Below are positions 10,262 through 21,518 of a stretch of 64,000 nt of DNA, piece after piece (positions within the stretch are counted from its first letter, which is position 1; the number at the start of each line of letters is the position of its first letter). Under the pieces are notes generated by a model, which was given only the letters and a program-made list of their open reading frames with translations, searched no databases and had not been told where the DNA came from. The stretch comes from Allomyces macrogynus ATCC 38327. Lineage: Eukaryota; Blastocladiomycota; Blastocladiomycetes; Blastocladiales; Blastocladiaceae. The position numbers and the translations under genes were made by a program. Location: contig GG745356.1 of assembly GCA_000151295.1 (NCBI GenBank), positions 487,361-551,360 of the forward strand. The letters run 5' to 3'.

Positions 10262-12150
10262 ACGCGTCATGCGTTTGGTGCTGCCGCGCACGGCCCACAA
10301 GGGTTGCGCCGTTGGAGGGCGCGATCGTGGGCGGAGATGCGCGGGCGAGGCGCAGGGACAGGAGAGCGCGAGTGTAGGATGGCATACCGATACATTTGAG
10401 CCTTTGAATTTCAGCAGGTTTTGCAACGCGCAATTTGGCAGAGGTCGCAGGTCAGGATCCTCCGCGAGGATATGGGCCTAGTCACCGTCACGCCCGTTCG
10501 CATGCCAACCTCTGAAGAATCGCTCGCTGACAGGCAGGCGTCTGGTTGCGCCCTCGTCATCGACATCGTTGCTCTTTCTGGACAGGTCGTGACTGGACGT
10601 GCACGGTGTGGTGGGGACCAAATGAGAATCAAATGACGTGGACGCTCTGGCAACCACCCGACAGATATGACAGGTCGAGGCGTGACCACGACGCACGCCA
10701 TATATCCCCCTTTCCTCCACCACCTCTCTATTCTCTTCGAACTTCCCGCCCGCGGCCCCAGAACTGCACTCCGAGCCATCCACACGGACGCCGACTTTCG
10801 TGCGTCGCGCTCTCGCTCGCCCTTCCCGGGCCACGAAAACGCACTCCTCTGCGCTCGGGGGAAAGTCCTCGGACCCCTTTCATTTCTTGGCAAGCTCTGC
10901 GCGTAGCGGCGTCACGACCCGTTTGTCCCTCCACCGACCCTCCAGTGCATCCACCGACGACCGTTTTTTGCGAGATGGGGATGCGCTGGCGCTTTTGAAA
11001 AGGGGTGGTGGAACGCGACATGGGCATTGTCGTCATCGAGTCGGTCTGTCGCTTTGGCGCGGATCCGAGCCACAGGCATGCAGTTGCGTTCGTCGGTCCG
11101 CATAGCGGGCGGCGCACGTCCCTCGACGAGGCTTACTCGGGTGCTCACGGGTGGGGTTCTTCATTGTTATTGCTATGTTATGGATGGGGGCAGGGATGCT
11201 TGGTGCTTGAAGGATGTGAAAACGGACTTTCAACTCTCCTGAATGAAACAATGTGGAGAAGAAACCCAAATCGAGCTTTTTAACACTGACCAAGCCTGGA
11301 ATATCGATTTTGCTTTTGCTATCTTTGGCTGCAAATGGAGAGGGTGATTACAAACAAGGCTTGCAAAGAGAACGTTAGCTTCAAACAGCGACAAAACCAA
11401 ACATCACGCCTATTTGGCAGGCACCTCGCGTGCCAGCCACGCGCCGCACACAACACAGATCATTTGTGTTAGCGCATGCAGCTGGTATGCGCACTCGCGG
11501 CACAGGTCGGATCCATAATGGAGGGCAGGACACGGTGCATGCGCGCAACGGCTTTGGTCAGCTCAACTGTGACAGGCGCGGGTGCGTGCAGTCAGTCGAG
11601 AAAAATTCGCACGGAAGTGGCTGGAGGCGTGGCGCACAGTCAGCTTTGAGAGGTGGGAGGGGCAAGTTGAGGTGGTGGTGGAGAGCATACTGGAAGTAAA
11701 GCAGGTGCTCGGCATTGCAGATCATCATCCCATCTTAATGTCGTGAATCCTGTGCTCAAGGTTGGCCATTGGGGTTGAGGCAGCAAGGAGTTTTGGGAGA
11801 ACAGTTGCCAAGCCGAAGCAATGGCCGCGCGATGCGATCTGAGAGGGATGTGAGTTGGCTGGCTGTCATAAACGTCGCCTCTACCGCAATGTCCGTGACC
11901 AGTCCCTGCCAAGAGCTAAGAACCGAGAGAACTTTGAAACCCCTAATGGTTTTGGTGATCGTTCTCAGAGTGCATGCCTGTGGGCAACGAGACACAAAAT
12001 ACTCATACTCGGTCTTGGGATTTGCTCAAATTTGGCTCATTTTAGCTGCAGATGCGATATAAAAATGGTATTTGTCTCGCACGACCAAAGAGCGAGAAGT
12101 TGGGTGCCAAAAATAGACGAAAGCAACAGATTCGGCAGTGCATTGGCGAA
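10262..12150. other. Long gene-poor interval
   Basis: About 1.9 kb. Frames exist on both strands but none shows a recognisable domain or consistent splicing. A TATA-like CATATATCC lies near 10698. From about 11280 to 12100 the base composition is more AT-rich. A short or divergent gene cannot be excluded. Confidence 0.4.
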
Positions 12151-13752
12151 TCAAGTACTTGTCGTCGCAACAACAGGCGCCGCTAAATCGCTGGCGACCA
12201 CCGACTGCAGCTCTTGCGCAGCAGCTGCAGTTGCCTCGACCGGCCCACTTGCCTGCCGCTCCAGCAACAGGTGCCCGGCAAACTGCTCAAGCGCTTGGAT
12301 CCGGGTCAGCAGCGTGACGGCAATCGACGCGGCCACGACATTCGGTGCGGCAGTATCCAGGACCGCCTTTTTCGCCACCTCCGTCGCCTCCTGTGAGCAC
12401 ACGAAGTGCGCAATCACTAGCTCCTTGCACGAGACCATCTTGCTGAGACTCTCAATCCGGTCCTTCGCATGCTGCAACTCGACCGCAAGCCGTGTCCCCT
12501 CGACCTCGAGCACATCAATCTTGGCCTGCTTGCGCGCGCGCGACACGCGCGCCGACATGGTGTTGCGCCGCCGCCGTTCCTTGAGCACCTTCTCCTTGGG
12601 CGTCAGCGGCGGCTCGTCCTCGCCGCCGTCGTCCTGGTCCGAGACGTCGCCGTCGCGCGCGCGCTTGTGCCGCGCACTGCCGCGCGGCGGCATGACTGGG
12701 TCGTCGGGCTTGCGCATGCCTTTGGGGTACGGGAGCGCGTCCGGGAGCAGCGGGCACGTCGTGACAGTCTTGCGCGAGTTGGTCGCGATCATGAGCAGGT
12801 CCTTGGTTTCGTCGTTGCTCGCCGCTGCCGCTGAAGATGACGAGCCCGGATTCTGGTCGTGTTGCGCGCTCTGGATCGGCGTGGCTGGCACGGCGGCTGC
12901 GCTTTTACTCTTGGATTTGGCCATGCGCGACGGCATGCTGCGGGGACCGTCGCGCACAGATGCTGTATCCGGCGGCAAACTGGGGGCCTCAGCGAACGCA
13001 GCAATCATCGACGTATCGCCAGGTGTGGACTTTGGTGCTGGTCCCACTGAATCAGCAATGGCCAGTGGCGCCCACAGCATTGTCCCAGGATGCTTCAAAC
13101 ACGTCCTGTCCACCGACGCATCTTGGTACCGCGCAGCATCCGCGGCGACCGCGTCGAGGAGCGCCAATACATCGTCGTCGCTCTCGCGCGGTGCGGGTGA
13201 CAAGGACGGCGACGGCGTGGGCAGCGCCACAGAACCCAATCCTTGCTCACTAACAATTGCACGCGTCACGCCCAGTCCGCGCTCCGCGGACACTTCTTCA
13301 TCGGGGATAGAAAAAAAATCGTGCAACAGTTGGTCAGCAGCATCGACGGGCTCGTCGTTACGCTCAGGCTCGACGTGCACCGGCGCCGCCGCCAACATAA
13401 CCTGCGACACGGCCTTGACAATCGGCGCGGGCACGGGCACGACCTGCTGGAACGGCTGGCCTGCGCCGGTATTGGCATTGATGACAGCGGTCGCTGCGAC
13501 CGACCAGACCAGCGGCACGAGGTCGGCGCCGCGCGGCATGCTCGCGAGCCTCGTCAAATGGTCAATGGCGACCTGGGTCAGGTCCTGCCGGCGTGCGCGG
13601 CGCTCGGCTCGCCTGGTCTCGGTGGCAGTTGCTGATGGCGTGGCAGCACGGCGCGCGTCAATGACGGCCTTGGCGTCGAAATGCTCAAACGGGCCGAACG
13701 CTTGCGCCGCCGCCGTCCTGACGGGGGTGGATGGCGGACTGATCTTGTCCAT
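12151..13752 (-). CDS. bZIP transcription factor
   Basis: Intronless, 533 residues. Near residues 385-440 a basic region (KERRRRNTMSARVSRARKQA) matches the bZIP consensus N-x3-A-x2-SR-x-RK, and is followed by heptad-spaced hydrophobics (VLEVEGTRLAVELQHAKDRI). The long N-terminus is acidic and Ser/Ala-rich, suiting activation functions. A Ser/Pro/Asp-rich stretch precedes the basic region. The ~95-residue tail after the zipper is unusually long and contains CKELVIAHFVCSQE. It is likely a nuclear Gcn4/AP-1-like dimer; target genes cannot be read from sequence. A long open frame on the opposite strand (11855-13834) is a shadow. Confidence 0.9.
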   Translation of the reverse strand: MDKISPPSTPVRTAAAQAFGPFEHFDAKAVIDARRAATPSATATETRRAERRARRQDLTQVAIDHLTRLASMPRGADLVPLVWSVAATAVINANTGAGQPFQQVVPVPAPIVKAVSQVMLAAAPVHVEPERNDEPVDAADQLLHDFFSIPDEEVSAERGLGVTRAIVSEQGLGSVALPTPSPSLSPAPRESDDDVLALLDAVAADAARYQDASVDRTCLKHPGTMLWAPLAIADSVGPAPKSTPGDTSMIAAFAEAPSLPPDTASVRDGPRSMPSRMAKSKSKSAAAVPATPIQSAQHDQNPGSSSSAAAASNDETKDLLMIATNSRKTVTTCPLLPDALPYPKGMRKPDDPVMPPRGSARHKRARDGDVSDQDDGGEDEPPLTPKEKVLKERRRRNTMSARVSRARKQAKIDVLEVEGTRLAVELQHAKDRIESLSKMVSCKELVIAHFVCSQEATEVAKKAVLDTAAPNVVAASIAVTLLTRIQALEQFAGHLLLERQASGPVEATAAAAQELQSVVASDLAAPVVATTST

Positions 13753-15015
13753 GGTGGTCGGGCTGTCGGAGCGAGGAGGGGTCGGGTTCAGGTGGAGGAA
13801 GGAGTCTCAATCGAGAGGCACGGTATCTGGATGAAGAGCGCGAAGGAGCTGAGGGCAGGCGCTTCATATAGGAGACGTCAAACGAGGCCAAGGTGGGCGA
13901 CGGCGTGGGCGGCCAGGATCACAGACACACGTCGCGAGTCGCAAGCGACCAGACCGAGCGCACCATGACGCGGTCCCCCTCAGAGCCTCGTGCTTCGTGA
14001 ACCCTTGGTGGAGAACGGCCCGGCCCGGAGGGCCCGGCCGTTTCGACCCTCTGCCAACCGTGCTTTCTCGCTGTTGCGCGCGAAATGACCGCGCCGCTTC
14101 GGCAGATCGCAATAACGTGGCGCGCTCCCCTCCCTTGCAGTCCTTGCGATGATCGGAGCGGGCTGCATAGTTCCACGATGGAGTCCTCCTGACGTGACCT
14201 GACGCGTGAATGGGCTTGCAGAAGCTTTTTTGCATACGACTGGAAGCTGCGTCGCGTTGGAGGCGGCACGTGGAGGTCATGATCGAACGTGCATCAACAC
14301 GGTCGGGAAGGAAGAGAGGAAAGGGAGGGTCTGGTCGGGCGAACTAGCGCCTTAATCACGCATGTTCATGCCGCGGCACGATTTTGGCAGTTTGTGGCGT
14401 CCCTTGTTCCCCTTTGTTCAGAAGGAATGGTCACCGTTGAGCAAGTGTCCTTCGTTTGAGCGCTTGCTGCAAAGCGATGCCGGGTCGGGGTAACCCGTTG
14501 AAATCTCATGTGAAGCAGAGAATCGAGCAAGAGAGGTATTGAATTTGGTGGACATAAAGCCGCCAGATCGTTCTGGCTAATATCTATTTAATGGTGGCTG
14601 ATTTTTTCTCGTTTTCGCGCTCGTTCATTTCAATGCACTCTCGTCTGGGTGCGCTGGGCTCGCTCCGTTCATGCTTTATTTAGCGCGCAGGCCAATAGAA
14701 CGGCAACACTCCACCCACCTGCATCCACCTTCGCGCGTGCCAGAGAATCTAGTCTATTTTATAACCGGAATCACCGTGGTTAAAACGGCGCGCGGGACGT
14801 GCCAGGACGTTTGGCCTGCAAGCGCACAATTATCGACGTGAAGGGATGTCTTGACACGCACAGCTGACACTCAACTGACACTTTGCATCGTCATCCATTA
14901 AAACGAACAATGCTGTGTTCAACAAACCGTGCCAAAATCACATCTTGTCATGACAAACAGGCCATCGCCGCCACAAAAGCGCACATGCCCACACCACCAC
15001 CTCCCCACCACCGCG
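13753..15015. other. Intergenic between bZIP promoter and channel 3' end
   Basis: About 1.26 kb without a supported gene. From about 14340 it is AT-richer, with TATTTAA-like strings near 14586 and 14676. It probably holds the promoter of the bZIP gene. Confidence 0.4.
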
Positions 15016-18000
15016 CTACATGCGCACCTTGGTCAACACAATCACCGAATCGCTCGCGCGCAGCATCACGACCGGCCGCGGGTTAATAATCGTCATACAG
15101 AACGGCCGCTGATCAACCGAATGCACCACGTGCCGGTAGAGCGCGAGAGGCACCACGCCCTGCTCGGCCAAATGCACAAACAATTCGCGGTAACTTTTGC
15201 CGGCCAGGTGTGCTGGAATCTCGAGTTCGTGCACGCACGTCGACTGCACGGGAAGCGGGGACACGTTCGCGTCCGGGACGGCCGCGGCCGTGGCCGCGGT
15301 CATTTTGCGCTTGCCCTTGCCGCGCAGGTCGGGCGTCGATGATGTCGCCCATGTGCCGCGCGTCATCAGTTTCTCGACGAGCGAGGTGCGGTTCGTGAAG
15401 ATGAGCCGCTTGATGACGGAGAGGACGTGCGGCGAGTAGTAGGACTGCGCGAGGAGACCGTCGAGCAGGGACGACGAGAAGACGTGGCCGGCCATGAACG
15501 ACGGGCGCAGGATCGATTCGGCTGTGCAAGAGGTCGTGAGAGGAGGGTCAGTGAAATGAACGGCGAACAAAAGAAACGAGTGGCGCCGAAAAAATGAAAC
15601 CGTACCCTGGTCGTCGCGCACGCGATCGAGCACCTGCGTCTCGCCAATGTACTTGAAGTTCTCCTTGAAGCAAAACTCGACGACGAGGAACAGGCCGCGC
15701 TCCTCAGCGCTCTCGGCATTCAGCGCCGTCAAAATCGAACCCGCATCCGCAACGCGCGACTGCGACTTGCCTGAGCACATGATGACGAGTTTGCGTGCAC
15801 GGGCCACGCCCGCACGCAGCAGATCCGACCGGCGCAGCGGGTTGCCCGCGACATAGTGGACGCCTTCGTACCGGTTAACCCAATTGTCGGGCGGCGCGTT
15901 GGGCGAGAGGATCACAACGGGCACGGGTTTCGCGATCAGCGGGCCGCGCAGCGGCTCCAGGAACAAGTCGAGGTTCACGGGAAACCCGGCGTCGCGCGAC
16001 GAATCACACAGGACAATGTGGTCGTAGATGGCCGCGTCGAGCGGGGCCAGCGACGCGTCGGCAGTGTGGTCTTCGCTGAGCAGCGGCTTGCTGCGGTACT
16101 GGCCGAGCGAGGGCAGCAATGCCTGGTCGGCACTGGTCATATCGTTGTCTTCGTTGTCGCTGCTGGCAGTCGCGGTCGTGCTGGGTTTAGTTGTGGCCGG
16201 CGTGGCCGGTTCCGCGTCGGGCGACGAGGACGCGGCAGCAGCAGAAGACGAGGGCTCGCCAATCTGGACCTGGACAGCATCGCATAGGAGCGGGCGCTCC
16301 GCGGCCGCCGTCTCGTCGTCGCTTTCAGCGCCGCGCGACGAGGACGAGGACGAGGAAGACGACGACAGCAGCACCTCAGCCGCTTCCGTGTAGGCCTGAA
16401 TCCGCATGGCGACTTCGACCGAGGTCGAAATGACAAACCCAGTTTCGACGCCCGTGAGAACGTAGTCGGCAGGGTTGAGCACCAAGTGGAACCGCTCTGA
16501 CGGCGGCAAGTTATCGCGGTCGACGGTGACGCCGATGCCAATCAAGCAAGCGTCAAAGTGCTCGTAGATGACGCGCGCAGCCTCCTTGAACGGCTTGCCG
16601 ACGAGGGCCGGCGGGAACTTGATCGGGTAGATTTCCTGCGACGCGCCACGCACGTAGGGCTTCAGGAACCCGGCACCCTGCTGGTCGGCCATTTCCACGA
16701 GCTGCACGCGTGCGGCCTCGGTCATCGACGACGACAGGAGCGAGACGAGTGTCGAGAACCCGGGCACGCGGACGGCCTGCGCGAGAATGCCCATCGTGAG
16801 CTCCTCGATACACAGAATCTGGTCCGTGAGGAAATGGAACTGCGGGTGGTTTTCCGGCAAGATCGACTCGACAAAGACAGGCAGTGCAGGATTGTACTTC
16901 TTGATGGCGAGCGCGCGCATCACCGACTCGGCGTCCTCGGCCATGGCGTCCTCGGCCTCGGACGTGCGCGACGTCAAGATAAACGCGGCGCGCGCGTTCT
17001 TGGCGTCCACTTGCCCGAGCGACCGGAACGACGTTGACGAGCCCTTGACGTACTTGACGCGCGCCTCGTAGGCTGGGTCCTGCAGGACCGTGACGAGGGC
17101 CTCAGACGGCTCGTGCGGGCTCAGCATAACGACGCGTGTCGTCATGGTGGAAAGGCCGTGGTCCGGGCAGTAGAACTCTCGCAAAAATTCGAGCACCGAG
17201 GTTACGTCAAATTTTCCTGTCACTAGCACGTGCGACTCGGACCGAGGGGCCTTGTAGGGCTTCGTGAACTTGCTGCGCTCGCGCACCATGGTCAGCAGCT
17301 CGCTTAGGTGCGTCGGAATGTAAAAGGCACCTGTTGAGTTGCAAATGCGTGAGTCTAAAGCGGTGAAGAGAGGAAATTAAGAGCACAAGCGTACCAGCAA
17401 TCATGATGTAGAGCAACAGCGCTCGCGTGAACCACGAGTCAGCAGTGACACTCGCGTTTTGCAGGCCCGAAGTCGACGACATGACCGTCTCACAGGGTGG
17501 ACAAGGTGGTCAGCATTGTCGGGAAGCATTATGTCGTGAAAACGTGCGAGAAAAAGCAGCGTACAAAGTAGAACACATCGAAAAACGTTGGCGAGGGCGC
17601 TGTAGCATCGGCCATGCGGTAGAGCGTAATGTGAATGAACGCCGTGACCGTCAAGAGCGTGAGCACGATTGCCGACGTGACGTTGATGACCTTGCGCGAA
17701 ATCGGCGACGTGCGAATGAGCGGGTCCTTGACAGGCGTGAAGACGAGTCCAATTGTTTCGTGCAAACGCGCCCACCGGAACGGCAGAATGTAGACGAGTC
17801 CACCGGCACTCATGTACGACTTCCAGACATCCGGGTCCGTTTGCGCCATGGCAAACGCGACAAAGACGGGCAGCGTCGAAATGAGCGTGAGCAGCGTGTA
17901 GACGCGGGTCATAAACTGCGTGCGCGACGAGGCAACAAACAGGCGCACAAACCAGACGAGCAGCATCGCCGCAGCCAGCGTCACTTCGAGGTGCCGGTTG

Positions 18001-18674
18001 AGCCCAGGCAGCGGGATTGCGTTCTTGCGGCGGTGGCCCGGCCACCCGATGCCCATGGTCACATTGACCGACTCGCTGTCAACCTCGGGCGCAAACATGA
18101 GCGCCGACGTCAGGAACTTGTCGAGGAAATTGGGTTCCGGCATGGGCGAATCGTCCACGTCCTGGACCCCAAACCCGGGCAGCAGCGGAGGCGCAACGTA
18201 GGTCGAGTTCCAGACGTAGAGCGCGCACTGTAGAAGCGACAAGACCGCATCAATCAAGTCGAGCCAGCGGCCGGCATGCGATGTATCGAGATAAAACGCC
18301 CACCGCTGGCGGCGCGTCGGCACGAGCGGTTCTTGAGGTGGGCCATGCGTGCCTCCACGCGCTTGGAACGTCTGCGGCATGGCCTTGCCCGTAAAGGCCT
18401 CCATTTCGTCCTCGACAGTAATCGGGACGAGCGTCGGGGCACTCGGCACGGCTTCCTTCAAGTTGGCCAAACGACCACGAGGACCGGCGCGCGTGCCATA
18501 GACGCTCTGGCCCGTCGTGCGCGCGCCGCGCGCGGTGCTGGAGCTGCTGGCGCCGGGCATCCTTGCTGTGGACGAGCTCTTGAGCGTTGAATTATACAGC
18601 CGGCGCTGGTTGAGGATTTGGGTGGCCGGGGTCAGGTACGGCGACGCAGCGAGAGATCCTGCCACTCCAGACAT
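15016..18674 (-). CDS. Slo/BK-family channel-like protein with a degenerate selectivity filter
   Basis: Exons: from 18674 (or 18905) to 17565, 17395-17488, 15606-17330, 15016-15521. The N-terminal part has several membrane helices, including a segment like S4-S5 (PFRWARLHETIGLVF). The cytosolic part carries two RCK-like units as in BK channels: HVLVTGKFDVTSVLEFLREF, EDAESVMRALAIKKYNP, EELTMGILAQ, later HIVLCDSSRD and VARARKLVIMCSG. An acidic/Ser linker separates the halves. The pore exon joins FDVFYF to TVMSSTSGLQNASVTADSWF, so the usual T-V-G-Y-G-D is T-S-G-L-Q-N. Splicing there uses a CTGAC branch site and is in phase. The family conducts K+ at the plasma membrane under Ca2+ or voltage control; with this filter, K+ selectivity is doubtful. 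Asn/Asp-rich sequence upstream of 18674 may be UTR. Confidence 0.82.
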
Positions 18675-19746
18675 GCGCAGGTCGTTGCTCTTGAGGCCTT
18701 CCTTGTCGTTGTCGTTGCTGTCGTTGTCGTTGTTGAAGGTTGGGGTGGTTGGGACTTGGGAGCGAAGGGGAGTGGAGAGGAGAATGATTTTGCGCTCAGT
18801 CAACGCTGGGCTGAGGACATGGGTGTGTGACGCGCAGGTTGCGAGCGCCAACCAGCCAGTTTCCGCTGGCGGCAGCAAGGTTGGCTTAGCCAACGCACAA
18901 GCCACTTTCAGCCTCTAGTTTGACGTGGTGCACGCCGAGCAAGTCCCTGGGCGATCAAGTCTATTTTTGAGTTTCGGAAGTTTCGGCCCTTTTCGACGCG
19001 TTCGCCCCCGGGCCTGTTGCGTTGGACTGCTCCTGCACACCAGCGCACGCGCGTCGGTACGCGTCGCGATTGATCTCAGCCTGATCAATCGTCGGGTCTC
19101 GCCTCGACCAGCTCGCACCCCCGCCGGCTCTCACGGCCTCTCCTCCCGGACCCTTGGAGTCGGCCATGTCGCGGCCGGCCCGCGATGCGATGTGGCCCGC
19201 CGGATAGCGGTGGTACGATCATGCCAGCATGGTTGAGCCGGCGTGGCAAGTTCGTGGCGGTTCGCGGCGGTTCGCGGCCTACTCCTTTGATCAGGCATGC
19301 GCGCTGACGGTACTGGCTCTTTGACAGTAATTTGACCCCGCCGCTCGCAACTGGATCAAAGACTGCTCCTTGATGCGCCAGTTCCACGTCCATCAAATAT
19401 CAAGTCATATCTGCACTTTCTCCATTGATTTGGCCAACATCTCCCGAGGTCGGGCCTCGGCCGACCGTGGCACGAGTCGCGCGAATCGCCTCCTCCCCCT
19501 GCATCAAAGGGACGCGTCGCGCCTAGTTTGACGCGTGCCTGAACCACAGTTGTACCTATGCATCGGCACCATGGCGGCATGTCCATTATAAGGAGAACAA
19601 CGACCCGTCTCTCCATCGCGTTCATGCTCCCCTGTTCTTCAACTCGACTAGCGACCTTTTCACATCGGCGCAGCACACTTTGCCGTGACCAAGGCTTCCC
19701 TTGTCCTCCGTTGCTGGCTCTGATCCATTCGTGATACACGCAACAA
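18675..19746. other. Divergent promoter region between channel and UbiA genes
   Basis: Contains a GTCGTT-repeat microsatellite (about 18705-18737) that is either 5' UTR or coding for Asn/Asp repeats of the channel. No other gene is supported. GGTTCGCGGC is repeated near 19258-19277. Confidence 0.4.
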
Positions 19747-21066
19747 ATGCCCGGCGACCCCATTGTCAGTACGGCCGCGTTGCCCGCGACCGGCAATGCG
19801 CTTGATACGCGCCCTCGTATGCCAAGTGGGCTGAGCGACAATGGCCTTCTGCATCCGGCGTTCATCAAGCGGCCGACGAGCCCGCACCCAGCAGCCAGCG
19901 CCCCGTCGTCGCCAAAGCGCCGGAGCACGTTGCGCGACGCCGTCGACCAAGTGACCTGGTTCTCGCGCGTACTCTACCTGTTCACCAAGACCGATATCCA
20001 CAACCTGGTCTTACCGGGGTGCACAATGGCCGCCGTCACTCACGTGGCCTACCTGCACCAGACGCACGCGTCAATTCTCGACGTGACGCTCACGGTCCTG
20101 CGAACGTTCCTCTGGGGCTACCTCGGCCTGCTCGTGATTGACGTCACCAACCAGTTGGTCGGCATGGACGAGGACTGCGCAAACAAGCCGTTTCGCCCAC
20201 TCGTCGCCGGCCTAATCACGCCGCGCGCGGCCATGCGGCTGTCGGTCATCGCCACCTTCGCGTTCGTCCTGACGTCCGACGTCCAGGGGGTTCTCTGGTG
20301 CTCGCTCGCATTTGTCGCGGCGACCTGCACGTACAACTTCACGGGTGCCGACACGCACTGGGTCGGTAAGAACCTGTGCAACGCCTGGGGCTACGGATGC
20401 TATTTCGCAGCGGGCGGGTGGCTCGCACACGCAGATATCGTCAAGCTGGGCGGCGCCGATCCCGCCGATGTAGCGGCCACGGTCCAGGCACAGGTCGCGC
20501 TGCACATGGTCGCCATTTTCGCGACCATCACCGTGCAGGACTTGCGCGACGTGGATGGCGATTTGATAACGGGGCGTGTCACGCAGAACATCGCGTGGGG
20601 CGAGTGGAATGCGCGCGTTGCAGTCGTGCTGGGGATGGTCGCGACGACGGCAGCGGCGCACGCGCGGGTTGCGCTCCCGTGGGCGCGGTGGGTCGTGCAT
20701 GTTATGGGGTGGGCTGGGGAGTCGGCACGGCCCGCGTCCAAGGCGCCCGACGACAGCGGGTGGGCGCGCGGCGCGTTCTACAGCGTGCTCTGGGCGCTTG
20801 TTGCGTGGGTGAGTGTGCGGATCTTGCGTGATTGTCCCGAGTACCGGATCGAAGGTGTGGTTTCGGTGCTCGTGGACGCGAAGCGCGATGCTGCGCGGCT
20901 CGGGATTGTCGCCGATGCAGGGCTCAACGATTCGGGGACCGCGGATGTGATCAAGGTGGCCGACTTGCACCACCAGATCAAGCGCGCGCAGTACGAGCGC
21001 GACGATTTTTCGTTCAAGCTGCATATTTTGTGGCTCTACCTGTATATTTTCACGGCCGTGTTCTAG
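19747..21066 (+). CDS. UbiA-family membrane prenyltransferase
   Basis: Intronless, 439 residues. The first ~65 residues are Ser/Pro-rich and probably cytosolic. The first Asp-rich motif, NQLVGMDEDCANKPFRPL (about residues 134-151), fits the N-x3-G/x-D-x-x-NKPxRP pattern of UbiA enzymes. The second is DLRDVDGDLITGR (about residue 264). Several hydrophobic helices surround both. UbiA enzymes transfer a prenyl chain to an aromatic or other acceptor in the membrane, using Mg2+ bound by the Asp motifs. This one resembles the diverse fungal branch with the NKPxRPL motif, not clearly COQ2 or COX10, so the substrate is unknown. No biosynthetic partners are adjacent. Confidence 0.85.
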   Translation: MPGDPIVSTAALPATGNALDTRPRMPSGLSDNGLLHPAFIKRPTSPHPAASAPSSPKRRSTLRDAVDQVTWFSRVLYLFTKTDIHNLVLPGCTMAAVTHVAYLHQTHASILDVTLTVLRTFLWGYLGLLVIDVTNQLVGMDEDCANKPFRPLVAGLITPRAAMRLSVIATFAFVLTSDVQGVLWCSLAFVAATCTYNFTGADTHWVGKNLCNAWGYGCYFAAGGWLAHADIVKLGGADPADVAATVQAQVALHMVAIFATITVQDLRDVDGDLITGRVTQNIAWGEWNARVAVVLGMVATTAAAHARVALPWARWVVHVMGWAGESARPASKAPDDSGWARGAFYSVLWALVAWVSVRILRDCPEYRIEGVVSVLVDAKRDAARLGIVADAGLNDSGTADVIKVADLHHQIKRAQYERDDFSFKLHILWLYLYIFTAVF

Positions 21067-21518
21067 GCGGATGAGGGAGTAGGATGGGGAGGAAGGAATG
21101 GGGCGCGTGAAGCGAGTTCGCGTGGGAGGGTCGCCAGCCGTGAGGAAGGGCTGGTGGAGAGACTTGATTGTTGCTTGACGTTGCGAGTTTGCTGGTTGAT
21201 TTTGCGTGAATCAGCGGTCGCGCTTGAATTGCGTAGAGTGGACTTGAGGAATATACCGTAGACTTGAATGGTGGAACTGGTCACGTCGAGAGGGCTGCGT
21301 TCAGTCGAGCGATACGAGTGCTTCGGCCCCTTGAGCCTGCGTGGCTCAGTGCACGACGTGTTGCACGGTGTAAGGCCACTCCTGATGAATCCCCCCACCC
21401 GATGATCCTTGCGCGACATGGCCTGTCCCACTCATCCAGATAGCGAGAGATGCCTAGAGTTCCATTGCGCAGCCTCTTCCATATTCACCCCTCTCTCCCC
21501 AGTCTCCCTCCTCACTCA

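Noticed and set aside
11855..13834. 659-codon open frame on the plus strand
   Set aside because: It is antisense to the bZIP gene; Ser/Ala/Thr composition mirrors the real frame and no domain is present.
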